A stretch of DNA of 64,000 nucleotides from Gymnopus androsaceus JB14. Lineage: Eukaryota; Basidiomycota; Agaricomycetes; Agaricales; Omphalotaceae. A program made the position numbers and the translations under genes. Where the stretch lies: contig ML769585.1 in NCBI GenBank assembly GCA_009733575.1, positions 1 to 64,000 on the forward strand, given 5' to 3'. Each line of letters begins with the position of its first letter. Within the stretch, counting starts at the first letter, position 1. Below are positions 21,150-33,382 of this stretch, in pieces. The notes beneath the pieces were generated by a model, which was given only the letters and a program-made list of their open reading frames with translations, was not told where the DNA came from and ran no database searches.

Positions 21150-22826
21150 TCATCTTTGGACATAGTCGTCAATCATGATCTCCCCGTTCACCGATCCCAC
21201 CGCAATACGCCCTCCTTCTTCATCTATCGCCACTCGGTTCCAGTCGTCTGTCTCGTGGACTCCAAAAACGATTGTAGCCCCCGCCGTCTGTGTGTTCTGA
21301 TCTGCGGCTTGACCGTCTATGTGAGCGTCCTGCCTTTCATCTACGACAGGATTTAACATTAGGCCGGCTAGCCTCTGCCCAACGTCTCCTTGGTGGTAAA
21401 AATCCTCCGTATGACTATCAATCCATACAGCTGTGCCATAGGGGCCCAGCGCCATGTCTGTGATAGCGAACAGGCGAACAGGCGAAGCTATGGTTTGCGA
21501 TAGCACCGGAGGAAAGTGGTACGGTAGGTTACTTGAGGTGATTGCGATATCTGTTGTGGTTGTAGAGGGTAGTAGATTTGAACTACTACTATCTCTTATA
21601 GGGGGGAGATAGGAATCATTGGGGCGGAGGACGTAATGGTGCAACAGGTTCACTGGCCACGGGAACAGACTTGAGTATCGAATTATAATGTTAATACTGT
21701 GGGGTCTGGTGGTGTCGGGTATGTCGTTGGCGGAAGGAGGATTTGCCGCTGCATATGGCAGCTATCGATCCTCCATTGGAACTCGTAAACCATTATAGGA
21801 GAAAGAGGTTCCTGGGGAGGATGAGATCCCCTTCTGAAAGTATCCAAGACGTACAGGGCCAGGGTTTTGGGTCTCATGATAATAGCATATTCATCTTGTA
21901 TAATGGCCTCAAAGCTGTCAGGCTGGAAAGAAGTAAGCAGACATAAGGAGTAAAGCACCTAAGCACTCGCCTGATTCGGGGGAAGAAGAGGTTGGCGATC
22001 TTCAATCCTGGCTGCGTATAATGGTCGTGAAATATCCAAAATTATGAGAGCGTTATTCATAGCGCGGAAAATCATTGTGGTCCCAGCGAGAGTTAAAACA
22101 CTCTTGGCCGCCACACTCAAAGTAATCAATGTGATAAATGCTGAGTCTGGGCTCGGCGCAGCGGGATCGAAAGCTAATACCTCGACGCTAGCAAGGTCAG
22201 CAAACGATAGCGAAATGATAGGGAGATTCTTCCGGAGCTTACTGAGGGGTCCTTATAGCCATTAAGCCAGTACTGCTCGGATCTGAATTCACAGCATAAC
22301 CTCCAAACCACTGCACTGTCCGTCGGGCCTTGCACCTCAACGAGCTCAGATCCCAACATTCGACCGTCAACGTCCGTGGCTCTACCCGACTTGTCAAAGA
22401 GAAGGAGAGTAAACAGGAGCGTCCCTCCATGGTAATGAAATGTAGAGAGGTGATGCGCGCCCGTGGCGTAGCCACATTGACATGGCGTCGTAGTCTGACT
22501 ACTGGCGATGCCGACGTCCAGTTGCGATGCAAAAGCAGCGAGTGAGCAATAAATTCCTCAATCTGGGCGGCAGTGAGATGCTCCAAATCAAGGTGGGGCG
22601 TAGGGATATTTCTATCCCATATTTCCGTACGCAGGAGCAGAATCCAGAGCCCACGTAAATGCGTCAAGTCTTTGAAGCTTTTGCAAACCTAGAATAGAGA
22701 AGATTATTAGGATCGTTGTCACATAAGAGGATGAAATCATTTATACTCTTCTCATTGAGAGAACATCCCGCAAAGAAAGATACTGAAATATCGCGATAAA
22801 GATGTCTTCGGGCAGATGAGGAATCA
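21150..22826 (-). CDS. F-box protein with beta-propeller-like C-terminus
   Basis: Begins MIPHLPEDIFIAIFQYLSLRDVLSMRR. After an intron at about 22752-22687 it continues VCKSFKDLTHLRGLWILLL, a clear F-box. The rest is read from several exons: DIPTPHLDLEHLTAAQIEEF region, LRCKARRTVQWFGG, VEVLAFDPAAPSPDSAFITL, FEAIIQDEYAIIMRPKTLAL, and the last exon with GPYGTAVWIDSHT and VFGVHETDDWNRVAIDEEGG, stopping at 21150. The C-terminal part has repeated strand-like blocks, as in many Agaricomycete F-box proteins. An earlier start exon just upstream is possible. Probable SCF adaptor; substrate unknown. Confidence 0.7.
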
Positions 22827-24002
22827 TCTCAAGGGGAGTTTGGATGGACGAGGATGGTTTTTGGGGACACAAATAGGCAGATCTATGGGACCGTCAGTTG
22901 AACAATCTCCTTCATGAACAAGATATCAAGTTCAACGCACCCGCTAGAATCGCTTTTGCTATGGCGTCCGTCTCCCTCCTGCGCCCGTGAAAACGCAGGG
23001 TAAGCAAGGGTAATCATTCGGAAAGGGGTTTATTTGTGGAAAACATTTTCAGTTTATGTGTGGTAGAAGAGGGTTTCTCAAAAAGGCAGCGCGGCTCCAG
23101 ATCAGATCCTAGTTCCCCACAGGGCACAGGCTGATTAAAAAAGACTTCAATCCTATAGTTTGTATGCTAGGCAGTTCCGCGAGACTGAAAGTAATGGTAT
23201 TACAAGTACCGATGCACATAAAATCCGTGTTGAAACATATTCTACTGTACGTCTTTTTCGGAGAATGCTGTACCTGAGAGGTTTCGGCGGTCGATGAAAT
23301 CGCACATTCTCAGCCGATATTCATCTCATGCAGTGACTCTCAAGGCCAAGCATGAACGCGTGAACCATGCTTTTTCCATCTCGCAAAAGTGGAAAACATA
23401 CGAAGTAAGTACATAATTTCCTTATTCGCTTCTGAAGCTTAACTTTGAAGCCCTGAAGCGACCAGAAGAACCCAATTGATTTCTCGGTATCGGAAGAAGC
23501 ACTTTATGGGGAACGGAAAAGAGCATAATCCGGATAATGAGGACCACGATAGAAGCGGGGAGAGAACTTTTATCGCATGTCGCGTCGCGATTGAGCAAGA
23601 TGTTTGATGAACACCCGTGAATCCGGAAAGCAAAAGAGAATCTAGACCTCCATTCTACGGATTCCATGCCATTGTGTCCGGTTTTCCGTTAGTTTCTGAC
23701 AAAAGCATTAGACTGCGCCACACATGAACGATTCCATACTTATACGAGACTAGTTGGGATATATACCACGACTGACTGGGCGTTGATAACTACCATCGTG
23801 ACCGAGATTGTTGGCCAGCATGAGCATAACGAAATAAAGAAACAGTTTGTACCAGCTAACACTGCAGTAAAATCCACGATTGTACAAAGTATAGGCTGTC
23901 CTCGGTCGGCACCGATTAATCCAAATGAATAAAATCTCCAGAATTCACAAGTGAAAGCGCAGAATACAAAGGTAGCGCAATGAATCGGAATAATAATATC
24001 CT
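22827..24002. other. Intergenic, no gene seen
   Basis: About 1.2 kb between two minus-strand genes. It holds the promoter side of the F-box gene and the 3' flank of WAPL. Open frames around 23420-23670 lack any motif I know. No repeat recognised. Confidence 0.4.
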
Positions 24003-26919
24003 CTAAACACTATCACGTAGCTCCCGCAAGAACGATATCACCTCTTTCGCGACATCAGCACCTCTAGAGGCATCGCTCTCGGTGGGCCCATTCGTCCTCT
24101 GATCATCCCTAGCAGGAGCAAAAGGATTATCATCCCCATGCGTAGAGCTATCCAAGCGTGTCCCAGCCAACCCTCTCCGGCTGATCACAGCATAAAACAC
24201 ACCCAGCTCTGATGCGTTTTCGATTAGTTGAGCAACTTTCTTCCTACTCGCTGCAGTGGAATTTGGCTTGGTGTCCTCGCGTTCTAGATCAAGTACCGGC
24301 AGCGCATCCACCACAATCTCTTGATTTTCTGGACTGTCCATCATGAGCAGCCCGAACAGGACAGAAAGATGGCCCAACAGGAACGACGCATCTGCTTCCG
24401 CTTCTTGATCGTCCAGTGAAGGAGTTTCGTCCAGTGGTTCGGATTTGACGGCGGAAGCCAAATGTTGATGCAGGGGAGATATGGTGGAAAGCTGATGCTC
24501 ATAGATAGTGACCATGACATTGAGTAGATTGACAGTGTTGGGACACGAGCAGACACAGATACAAGGAATATCGTTCTGGATACACTCCGGGTCGAGCACT
24601 ATAAACAGTTTTGAATAATGAATAGATTGGAGTCTAAAATGATACTCACTAGTTTCCCTTAGTGTCGTCTTAGCCTCATTCAATACTTGAACGAGATTTG
24701 TCAAAAGGCCTAGCGAAAGGCATAACCAATCCAGCGCTTGGGCGGCTTCTTGCGGGTTGTGGGTATCGTCATTCTCCTCCTCCTCCTCCTCCTCCTCAGA
24801 GACAGAATCTGTCGTAAGATCCTCCTTTTCGCTACTTTCCGTTTTAGCAAATGAATCACTCCTCGTATGTGATTTATTCTTCTCGCGTTCATTCGCTCGT
24901 ATCGCTGAAAATCTCCGAGTTTGCAACATGATCTTGCGCCGCATCTCATCAGCTCGGACCATTGTCCTGACGATAAACAACACCACTTTGTTGTTTTGGG
25001 TCAAAGTCTGCGCCCATTGGGAGTCAGAGTGCGTAAGACTGACCAGAACGCGAAAGATGATTTCGGTACACCGGATCGAAGAATCTGCGACGATGATGTA
25101 AGCAAAGACGGATTGAAACAAGCACGATTTCTACTCGCCAGAACCAGATTTGCGTTTACCCATTCTACGCAGATTTGTAGAGGTACTGGACAACTCGGCC
25201 GTAATCCCCACAGCTACTAAGCCATCCGCTAACCATTCGTCCCTCGCCACATCGATAAGGTTGTGGTATTTCTCCAGCTCTTTAGCGTCTGAAGGCGCCC
25301 ATTGTTTGAGAAGATACCCGTCGAGTAGGACCAGGAGATCATGTATCACGGCAAAGGGAACAATCCGCAAGGAAGGAGCGGTTGCAGCGCGATGTTTCTT
25401 GGATGAAAAGAGAGGTTTAATGTCCGAAGAGCTATGATCCTCTTCCAGACCGGAAAGACATTCTATTGCCGTTTGTAGCTGCGCGCGCAGACACTGCAAC
25501 AGAGGAGCTACGCAAGTGCATGATAATAGAGTCGAGGGAAGAGTGGTCAGAGTACGTGTGAGAAGAAGGACGTTGGAAATCTGGAACGCCAATGAATTGT
25601 GAGCACGTGTAAATCAAGTAGAAAGTTTACGCACAGGCGATTTGGAAGTAAGTATACGTGCTTTCGACGCCATTGTGATGTGCAATGTTTTCAGCACAGC
25701 TCGGTCTGCCTTTGTTATGCCTAGCTTTTTGAGTTGACCGTCAGGGTTAGAGCTTTGGGAAATGATAGAAAGAGGGTCTGTTTCGGGCGAGAGAGGCGCA
25801 AGAAGGGTGAAGAGGGTCGAAGTGAAAATTAATTGTGATGAAGTGCTGGAGGATGGAGCTTGGTCGCGTTGGGCAAGATCGGTCAAAGAACTAACATCGC
25901 GAGATACAAGGGCAGTAAAAGATGCCAGGAGAGTATCCAGGACCTAAAAGATGGTCAGAGAGGATCCAAAAAAAGGGGGTTCAAGCATAGCATACCTTAT
26001 CTTCACCTCTGCCAGCGCCAGCATCGATGAACGCATCCCAGGTGCTTTGTAGAAAGTCTGCAGCTTTTGCTTGACGAGCGAAGTCGGATTCGCAGAGTCT
26101 GCTGACAATCTCTAAAGCGCTATGACATTCATTGAAAAGATGGCTACAAAGTAAAATCTTGCAACTGACCTAGCTTTCCTTAAAGCTGGTGTTTCGTCTT
26201 TGCCCATTCCTTCCAGGAGATATCCAACTTCGTCCAGGAATCTTCTATTCTCTCCCTTGTTCCGTATTTCCGTGATGCTTTTCAGAGGCTGAATAATATC
26301 AGCTGGAGCAAAAGTTTCCTGTTTCAACCGTCCCTTTCCCTTTCTCGGTGAGCCATTGGGAGTAGTGGCGCTTGACTTTGTAGGAGACAGGATCTGCGGG
26401 TAAGGGTCATCTTCCGAGTTATCCACTCCCCAACGACTCCGTAAGGCAGCATACGACTCTCGACTGTTGAAATCATCCTCAGGAAGAGAGTTGTCGGCAG
26501 GCATTGCCATTAGAAAGGACCGCGACTTCCCAGCATAAGTCCGTTTATTTGTGAGGGTAGGACGCTGAGGAGAGGATTGCTGCTCCGCCAACGATGCTGA
26601 GGGAGAAGAAAGGGGAGCAGATGAAGTTTTGGTTGGAGATACAAAAGATGGCAGCGAAGAAGTACGATCCGATAAATTTTTGCTGGAAGTAGGAGAAGCG
26701 ATCGAGCGACGATTCGGTCTTTGACCTGCCCAGCATTCTTTTGGCCAATTTGGTCGGTGTCGAGGGTGCTGAAGGAGCCAAAGCCGCATCGAAAATACGA
26801 GAAAGGTCTCGAGCAGCAGAAGAGTCCAATTTTTGCCTCTTGGGAGAGTCGGATTCAGACTCTGTCTCCTGCTGTTTTCTTTTGACGCCTTTCTTTCCAT
26901 AGGTACGAGCGGTAGACAT
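24003..26919 (-). CDS. WAPL-like cohesin-release protein
   Basis: Starts MSTARTYGKKGVKRKQQETE with a disordered, basic N-terminus (phosphorylation-prone serine/proline runs). A conserved core follows: SRWGVDNSEDDPYPQ, SITEIRNKGENRRFLDEVGY, FARQAKAADFLQSTWDAFID, GAGRGEDK, then the helical WAPL region (LDWLCLSLGLLTNLVQVLNE, CSCPNTVNLLNVMVTIYEHQ, FLLGHLSVLFGLLMMDSPEN), ending at 24003. WAPL proteins in the nucleus open cohesin rings together with Pds5. At least six exons. Near 26715 the frame changes. A 43-base intron with a weak GTCAAA donor would repair it (MLG joined to SKNLSDRTSS), but a 1-base sequence error is possible. A glutamate run lies near 24790. Confidence 0.8.
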
Positions 26920-26948
26920 GATAACGTAGACGAGGATGTTATAGTCAC

Positions 26949-27144
26949 GTGGACTCGTTGCTCAGCCCTCAGCGTCTAATTCCCTCCACTCAGATGTTCG
27001 CGATACTGTACTGAAAATTTTGTACCCTAGGCCTCACCAACCGTTATCAACAACATTTGCGTGCCATCTGCGTGCATGGGTGTTTTCGCTACTTTCCCAC
27101 CTCCTTCTGCCAGTGGTTGTTCGGAAACTTTTCAATTTACATCA
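26949..27144. other. Upstream region of WAPL gene
   Basis: Short spacer with the presumed WAPL promoter and the start of the P450 relic. Nothing else seen. Confidence 0.4.
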
Positions 27145-28070
27145 TAGAAGCTAAAGATATGCGTTTTGTTCTTGAAAAGGATCATCTCGATTCATCCGGC
27201 GGGTCATCCCAACCATACAACTCTTTTGAACTGGTAATTGGGGCCTGTTCCTCGGCTTGTTTTCGCGCAAAAAGCGGAGCTTTGACGACCAGCTGCTTGG
27301 CTTGCCTGGCTCTCTATCCCCGATCAAGTCTTGGAAACTCAACCATCGCCAAAACAAGTAGGTTCTTACCTCTCCCTAGCGAGAAAATACATTAAATTTT
27401 TTACTTTCAGATGGATGCACCTGCTGAGGAAAAACTTCCATAAAAACTGGCAAAAGATGGGTGTTTGTTAAAAAGATGATCTATTGATTCATCCGGGTCA
27501 TCCCAGGATATAATGATCCCCTTCTTTTGAGCTCATGATTGGGGTTGTTTCGACTCTTCCTCGGCTTGTTTTCGTGCAAAAAATGGGGCTTTGACAACCT
27601 TCCTGATTCTCTATCTACTTTTAGATGGATGCACGCTTATGGCCTGCCTTTTGGGGTGAGGATGTGTCCTCAGTGTCCCACATGAACAAGCGAAGCTGAC
27701 TTCAATGCATAGTGTCAAAGTATGGGTCGCTTTACGTGCGAAGCTGAATCCGTTTTGTATTCCTTCCTTGCGTCAATCCCACCAGAATCAACTTGAGGAA
27801 ACCGATGACCTGATAGACCTGATAACGTTCGTGCCGCGGAAAAATTTTGACTCAAGCTAAATCTGATAATGCTTTTAGGAGCTATCTGTTGATATTCGAA
27901 AACGTACGACTGGGAACTTTGGACGAAGTTGTGTCCAAACGACGGTTTTTGAAAGTCGTTTATACGTCGGTTTAGCCTCGCCTTCGCCGAGACAGTGAAC
28001 ATCACGCGAAAACGCTCAACAATGTCTTCTCCGCGGCTCACATGCGGGCATGAGCATGGAGAGTGTCTAC
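27145..28070 (+). pseudogene. Strongly decayed cytochrome P450 relic with doubled exon 1
   Basis: Two diverged direct copies (about 27157-27345 and 27455-27630) each resemble P450 exon 1. One translates FSRKKRSFDDQ...LPGSLSP, the other FSCKKWGFDNLPDSLS, against FSRKKFGLDNLPGPVSP in the intact gene. Further on, weak matches continue in order: AMHSV at 27710, the LLIFENVRLGTL segment near 27870, and CSTMSSPRLTCGHE-like sequence at 28015-28060 corresponding to the LNPVFSAAHMR region. No coding frame survives. Confidence 0.6.
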
Positions 28071-28327
28071 GTCTCAAATCACTTCAGCTCTGCAAAGGTT
28101 GGATTTATGACACTCTCTACTGCTAACAAAGAAAGCTGTTGTAGCTGCAGTCCAATCTAGCCTAATCCACTTTCACTGGTGCTGGTTAGACCGTTACTTG
28201 TTTTAGACCAGGAACTCGGGTGGAACTCCGACGGTATCAATCTTTCAATGTTGGGTCACTTGGTTCTAAATATATATTGCTTTTATCCTTCAGCATCCCA
28301 TTATAGGACCCACAATGGGCACATCAA
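28071..28327. other. Promoter region of P450-1
   Basis: No gene. About 28190-28270 is similar to 41020-41110 upstream of another P450 relic, so the promoter was duplicated with the gene. Confidence 0.45.
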
Positions 28328-28336
28328 ATAAAAGCC
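28328..28336 (+). promoter_or_regulatory. TATA-like box of P450-1
   Basis: ATAAAAGCC, 38 bases before the ATG at 28374. The same word precedes the other intact P450. Confidence 0.4.
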
Positions 28337-28373
28337 AATATCTCTCGCCATCCTCTGCTACCTACCAACTGTC

Positions 28374-31130
28374 ATGATGATTTCATCCTCCTTGAACTGG
28401 CACTCAGCATTCGGCATCGCAATCGCTTTATCTGTGGTCTTGTTGCGTCGGTTCTTGCGCCGGAAATCAAGCTCGAATGGAGTAGACAACCTCCCTGGTC
28501 CTATGTCCCCATCTTGGCTTACAGGTAAGGCAGAAAATGCTTGTGAAATCGTCCTTTCGAATCTAATATATCAACAGGTAACTTCCTACAAGTATTTAAT
28601 CCGAATGGTTGGGATTTCCACAAGTCCATTGCCGAAATATGTAACACCTCATCTTTCTTCGCGATGCCTTCCCGACAATACTTTTTTTAGATGGTCCTGT
28701 AGTGCGCCTTCACGGCCCGTTTGGGGTAAAGAATATTCTGTTGCCCACATGGAGTGAAACTAACCCTCAGCTAGACAAACGGGCTCTACATATTTGATCC
28801 CAAAGCAATGCACACAGTACTGGTGAAAGTAGGTGCTCCCGTATGTTGAACGGGTTTCAGTCTTAGACTCATTATTGGCTGCCGCAGGAACAAGATATAT
28901 TTGATGCAGATGACGGTCTAATAGCGTCTGTGTCGATGTCGTGCGGTGCGGTTGTGTCACTAACCTGGGTCTGATTATTTTTTTATAGAATTAATCTGTT
29001 GGTATTTGGAAACGGGCTATTTGGAACTTTAGGTCCGTCGCAAACTTCAAGTTCGTAATCTATCTCGCTGAACGCGATTGGCCGCCAGGACACCACCATC
29101 GTAAACAGCGAAAGATGCTCAATCCTGTTTTTTCCGCCGCTCACATGCGGGACATGAGTACGTACATAGAACAGTCAACTCTCGCATTAACCGAGCTCTA
29201 ACTGTGTATTTACGCAGTTCCGACGTTCTTTGAGGTCTCTCGCAAGGTGAAATACATGTATTGAATGGCGACAGCTGCTGTTGCTGACTTGTTATCAAAG
29301 CTGGATAATACACTCAAGCGCCGATTGCAAAGCGGTCCTCGGATCCAAGAGGTATGTGTGCTTTCTTCGATGTAATGATGGTATCGAGCTTGAAAAATGT
29401 GGTATTAATAGGTCGACATTCTTTCCTGGATGGGTCGTACAGCTTTGGAGATAATGGGACAGGCTGGCCTTGGATATTCGTTCGATCCATTGACCGATGA
29501 TGAGTCTGCTCATCCTTACAGTAGAATAATCAAAGGGCTAGTGTACGCGTCAAACGTTCTACCCTCATTTCAGCGCTCATGACTTTCTAGTCCTGCCCTA
29601 ATGCGCATGCAATTTTGGGCCGTGAACGTACTTCCGTTCATTTCAAGAATTGGTTCTTCAAGCTTTCGTCGCTCCATACTGGATCTGCTACCTTGGAAGG
29701 ATGCTCACCATCTTCGTGACATGGCTGACTACATGTATAACGTGGGGGATGAAATCCTCGAGAGCAAGAAGCTTGCACTGGAGAAGGGCGATGAGGTGGT
29801 TGCCCAGCAGATTGGGAGGGGGAAGGACCTGATTAGCATTCTTAGTGAGATGCTCTTTAAATCATTCAATCTCTTCTCTCACAGTAATCACAGTGAAAGA
29901 AAATATGCAGGCTTCGGAGGAAGATCGATTGGATGACAATGAAGTTCTCTCCCAGGTTAGTATTCTTCAGGTTTTCTAATCGATGGTCTTCAAAGGTCCA
30001 TTTTTTCAGATGAGGTGAGTAGTAGTTCTATTACTCCATGGCAGAACGCAAGATTAAAAGATCAATAGCACCCTAACTTTCGCGGCAATGGATACGACGT
30101 CGGTAAGTAGATCAAAACTCAGCTTGATAAATTCACATTTAAAATTTATAGAGTGCTATGGCACGCTTGCTGCATCTCCTTTCCAATCACCCTGAAGTAC
30201 AGGACAAACTCCGGCAAGAACTCACGGAAGCAAAGCGTCAGAAAGACGGCCAAGAATTTTCGTATGACGAACTCGTAGCTTTGCCGTATCTCGACGCCGT
30301 ATGTCGCGAGACCCTCCGTCTGTGAGTCGTTTGAACAATGTCATTAATTTTACTGCTCATTGCATCCAAAGTTATCCCCCAGCTTCGACTCCGCTCCGGG
30401 TGTAAGTCTGCACATCTTATGATCTTCCCCTCCAAACTTATGTGTGTACAGTACACGTCAAGATGCTGTGATTCCCCTCTCGAAGCCAATCACTGGCTTG
30501 GACGGGACTGAGATGCATGAGATAGCCATCCCCAAAGGTACATCTATTCTCGTGTCCATTCTCAATGCAAATAGAAATGCCGATTTATGGGGAAAAGGTA
30601 AGTACATTACAGTTGTCTCCAAAAACAAGTTATTTACTCAGAGTATCAACTTTCAGACGCGAACGAGTGGAAGCCGGAAAGATGGCTTGCACCGTTACCA
30701 GATACTCTCGTTAAAGCGCGGATTCCTGGAGTCTATTCTCATCTGTACATTCTCTTCTTATGTTCAATCTGTATTCTTCGCTAATATCTAGCATACTTAT
30801 TTCCAGCATGACGTTCATCGGCGGCGGGCGCTCCTGTATGTAAGTGCTACTTTACCAAGCTGAACATTCGAATCAGTGGTTAACCGATTGATTAGCGGCT
30901 TCAAATTTTCACAATTGGAGATGAGTAAGTCACCGATTTATTACCCTGATAGTACGAGATTGCTAACACCACGTATAGAGGTTGTCGTATCTGTTTTGGT
31001 GGGGAGCTTCAAATTCTCTCCTTCAGTCAAAGATTCAGAAATCATCTGGCAAATGAATGCTGTCACTGCACCTATTGTTGGGACAGACAACCATCCTCAA
31101 TTGCCCATTGGCATTAGTTTAATCTGTTGA
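28374..31130 (+). CDS. Cytochrome P450 monooxygenase (P450-1)
   Basis: An apparently intact, many-exon gene. MMISSSLNWHSAFGIAIALS gives a membrane anchor followed by a basic stretch and the NLPGPMSPSW hinge. The oxygen-binding helix reads STLTFAAMDTTS. ExxR is in AVCRETLRLYPP, PERW in NEWKPERWLAPLP. The heme loop FIGGGRSCIGFKFSQLEM carries the ligand Cys and is interrupted by an intron inside the codon after Cys. It ends PQLPIGISLIC at 31130. Like other microsomal P450s it would sit in the ER membrane and take electrons from a P450 reductase. The substrate is unknown. It is a close relative of the gene at 33383. I checked the main exon joins by eye; all can be kept in frame with GT-AG introns. 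Confidence 0.85.
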
Positions 31131-31430
31131 ATGGAGGTATATGGATTCATTTCAAGCCAATGTAGGACAACATCATGCTCTCGAGAATTTAGACACTGAA
31201 AGATACTACCATTTGTTGTTGGGTGAAGTATCAAATTGAGGTCTAGCAGGCTCTGGAATTTGTTGACTGTTCATACTGCTAATCTACTGCCACCAAGGGC
31301 CATATAGTAAGACTCTACGGATCATACCAAAACTATGAACCGCTCCGCAACTCATGCGTGGAACACTCAAGCTTCCTGTTACCTGCTACTATCTCTCAAC
31401 TCGGGGTTACCGATTTCGATCCAGTAATCG
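31131..31430. other. Spacer between P450 copies
   Basis: No gene seen. Separates the end of P450-1 from the truncated P450-2. Confidence 0.4.
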
Positions 31431-32625
31431 TAGTGAAAGAAAATAGAAGGCCTCGGAGGGGGATCGCTTGGAGGACAGTGAAGTTATCGCTCCGGTAGTA
31501 CTCATTGTTCAGATTCTCCAACGGCACTCTTGAAATCCCCATGAGGTAAGGTGAGTAGTTTGCCCCCATAAAAACGCAAAACTACACAATCTCAAAAATC
31601 ATTAGCACTTTCACGTTCAGCCGCAATGGACACGACCTCAGTAAATAGGTCAAAGCTCAACCTGAGTTGCACAATTTAACATTTATACAGAATGATATGG
31701 CCCGCGTGCTTCAACTCCTTGCTAGAAATCCAGAAGTACAAGAGAAACTCCGGCAGGAAATCATCAAAGGAAATAGTCAGAACGATGGTCAAGACTTCTC
31801 CTATGAAGAACTGGTAGCTCTTCCCTATCCCGACGCCGTCTGTCGAGAGACGCTCTGTCTGTAAGTCATCCAATCAATGCTGTTGATTTATACTGCTCAT
31901 AATAATATCCTCAGGTATCCCCTAGCTTCGACTTCAGCTCGGGTGTAAGTCTGTACATCTTAAGATCTTCCCATCCAAGCTTATGTGAGTACAGTGCGCG
32001 CCAGGATGCTGTGATTCCTCTCTCGAAACCAATCACTGTTCTGGACGGGACTGAGATGCATGAGATAACCGTCCCCAGAGGGACATCCGTCTCCTGTCTA
32101 TTCTCAACGCGAATGGAAATCCTGAATTATGGTGCGAAGGTAGTTATATTATATTTCTTCAGGATAGAATCATACTATGAACTTCCAGACGCGAACGAGT
32201 GGCAGCCAGAAAGATGGCTTGCACCGTTACCAGATGCTCTCGTTGAAGCGCAGATTCCTGGTGTATATTCTCACATGTACGTTCTCTTCTTTGCCCATCC
32301 GTCGTTCTACTCTAATATCCAGTATATATTCCTAGGATGACGTTCATCGGCGGTGGGCGCTCCTGCATGTGTGTACCAATACTGTATAAAGCTGAAAGAA
32401 TCAGAGCTGACCGATTGATTAGCGGGTTTTTATCTTCGCAGCTAGAAATGAGTAGGCCGCCATTTCCTTACCCTGATGGTACGAGGTTGTCATATCTATA
32501 CTGGTGGAGAGTTTCCTTCGGCCAAAGATTCAGAAATCCTCTGGCAAATGAATAGCGTCTCACCACCTATAGTTGGCAAAGATAACCATCCGAAATTGCC
32601 CATTAATATTAGTCTAGTCAGTTGA
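31431..32625 (+). pseudogene. Cytochrome P450 pseudogene (3' half, P450-2)
   Basis: Homologous to the C-terminal half of its neighbours, starting at the segment VKEN...EDRLEDSE and ending SLVS at 32625. The N-terminal half is missing. The oxygen-binding helix is frame-broken. The ExxR motif reads ETLC instead of ETLR, losing the conserved Arg. The segment TVPRGTSVSCLFSTRMEIL shows a frame change. The heme loop FIGGGRSC is still present. At DNA level it is closest to the P450 relic at 52090-52397. Confidence 0.8.
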
Positions 32626-33305
32626 AATATGATGCAGGATAGATAAGTAAAGTAAAGGAGACGCGTAATTATCTGCCGTATCTATCCAGTACTTATATCC
32701 ATTACCACTCATACCGAAATAATCAAAGGCATAAGAGTAAGCTATTTCCGGTATGACAGCAGGAAAAGTTTTCATGCATATCGTATGTCAGTGTATATGA
32801 TCAGAGACCGCAACGTTCCATGTCAAATCGACGCGCGTCGCGCGCTGGGTAGTAAGCGCTGCCAGCGCTTACCGATTAGATGTCCTTCAGGCTTCTTTCC
32901 CTACCAAGCCGTGTAATATACTTCCTTCCTTCCTTCCTTCCCTTTCTTTACGTATGTATGCGGCTTATGTGAAAACATCTACTTGTATACTTTCGGGAAT
33001 CTGATATGCTACGATTATTTTCAGAATCACTCATGACTGTATTATCTTGACTTCATCATGTAGTCATGTTCCCACTGGTTCGATCCGAACATTCAACGTG
33101 TTAATGAGATGGAGCTGGTCCGAATCCTTCGACCTACTGCGTTATCGAACTTCAGTCATCCATAGAACTCTGATGCCACTCGGACATTCTTGACCATTTT
33201 TTGGTGTGTCAGTTCGGTCACTTGGGCATCTAATGTATTGACTCTTCTTGCTCTAGACGCACCGTCGTGATAATGAACGCATAACTTGTTATTCACTAAA
33301 TTCTC
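32626..33305. other. Intergenic, upstream of P450-3
   Basis: No gene. Holds a CG-rich palindromic stretch (about 32832-32876, with AGCGCTGCCAGCGCT) and a CTTCC tract at about 32920-32942 like the one before the F-box gene at 11452. Confidence 0.4.
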
Positions 33306-33314
33306 ATAAAAGCC
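33306..33314 (+). promoter_or_regulatory. TATA-like box of P450-3
   Basis: ATAAAAGCC, 69 bases before the ATG at 33383, shared with the other P450 copies. Confidence 0.4.
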
Positions 33315-33382
33315 ATCAATGGAGGTGGGTTGATGAGAAAATCTTTCTCAAATATCCCTGCTTCCGCCTAGATACTATCGCG

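Noticed and set aside
23422..23667. Possible short gene on the minus strand
   Set aside because: No motif, no intron structure and no relation to neighbours.
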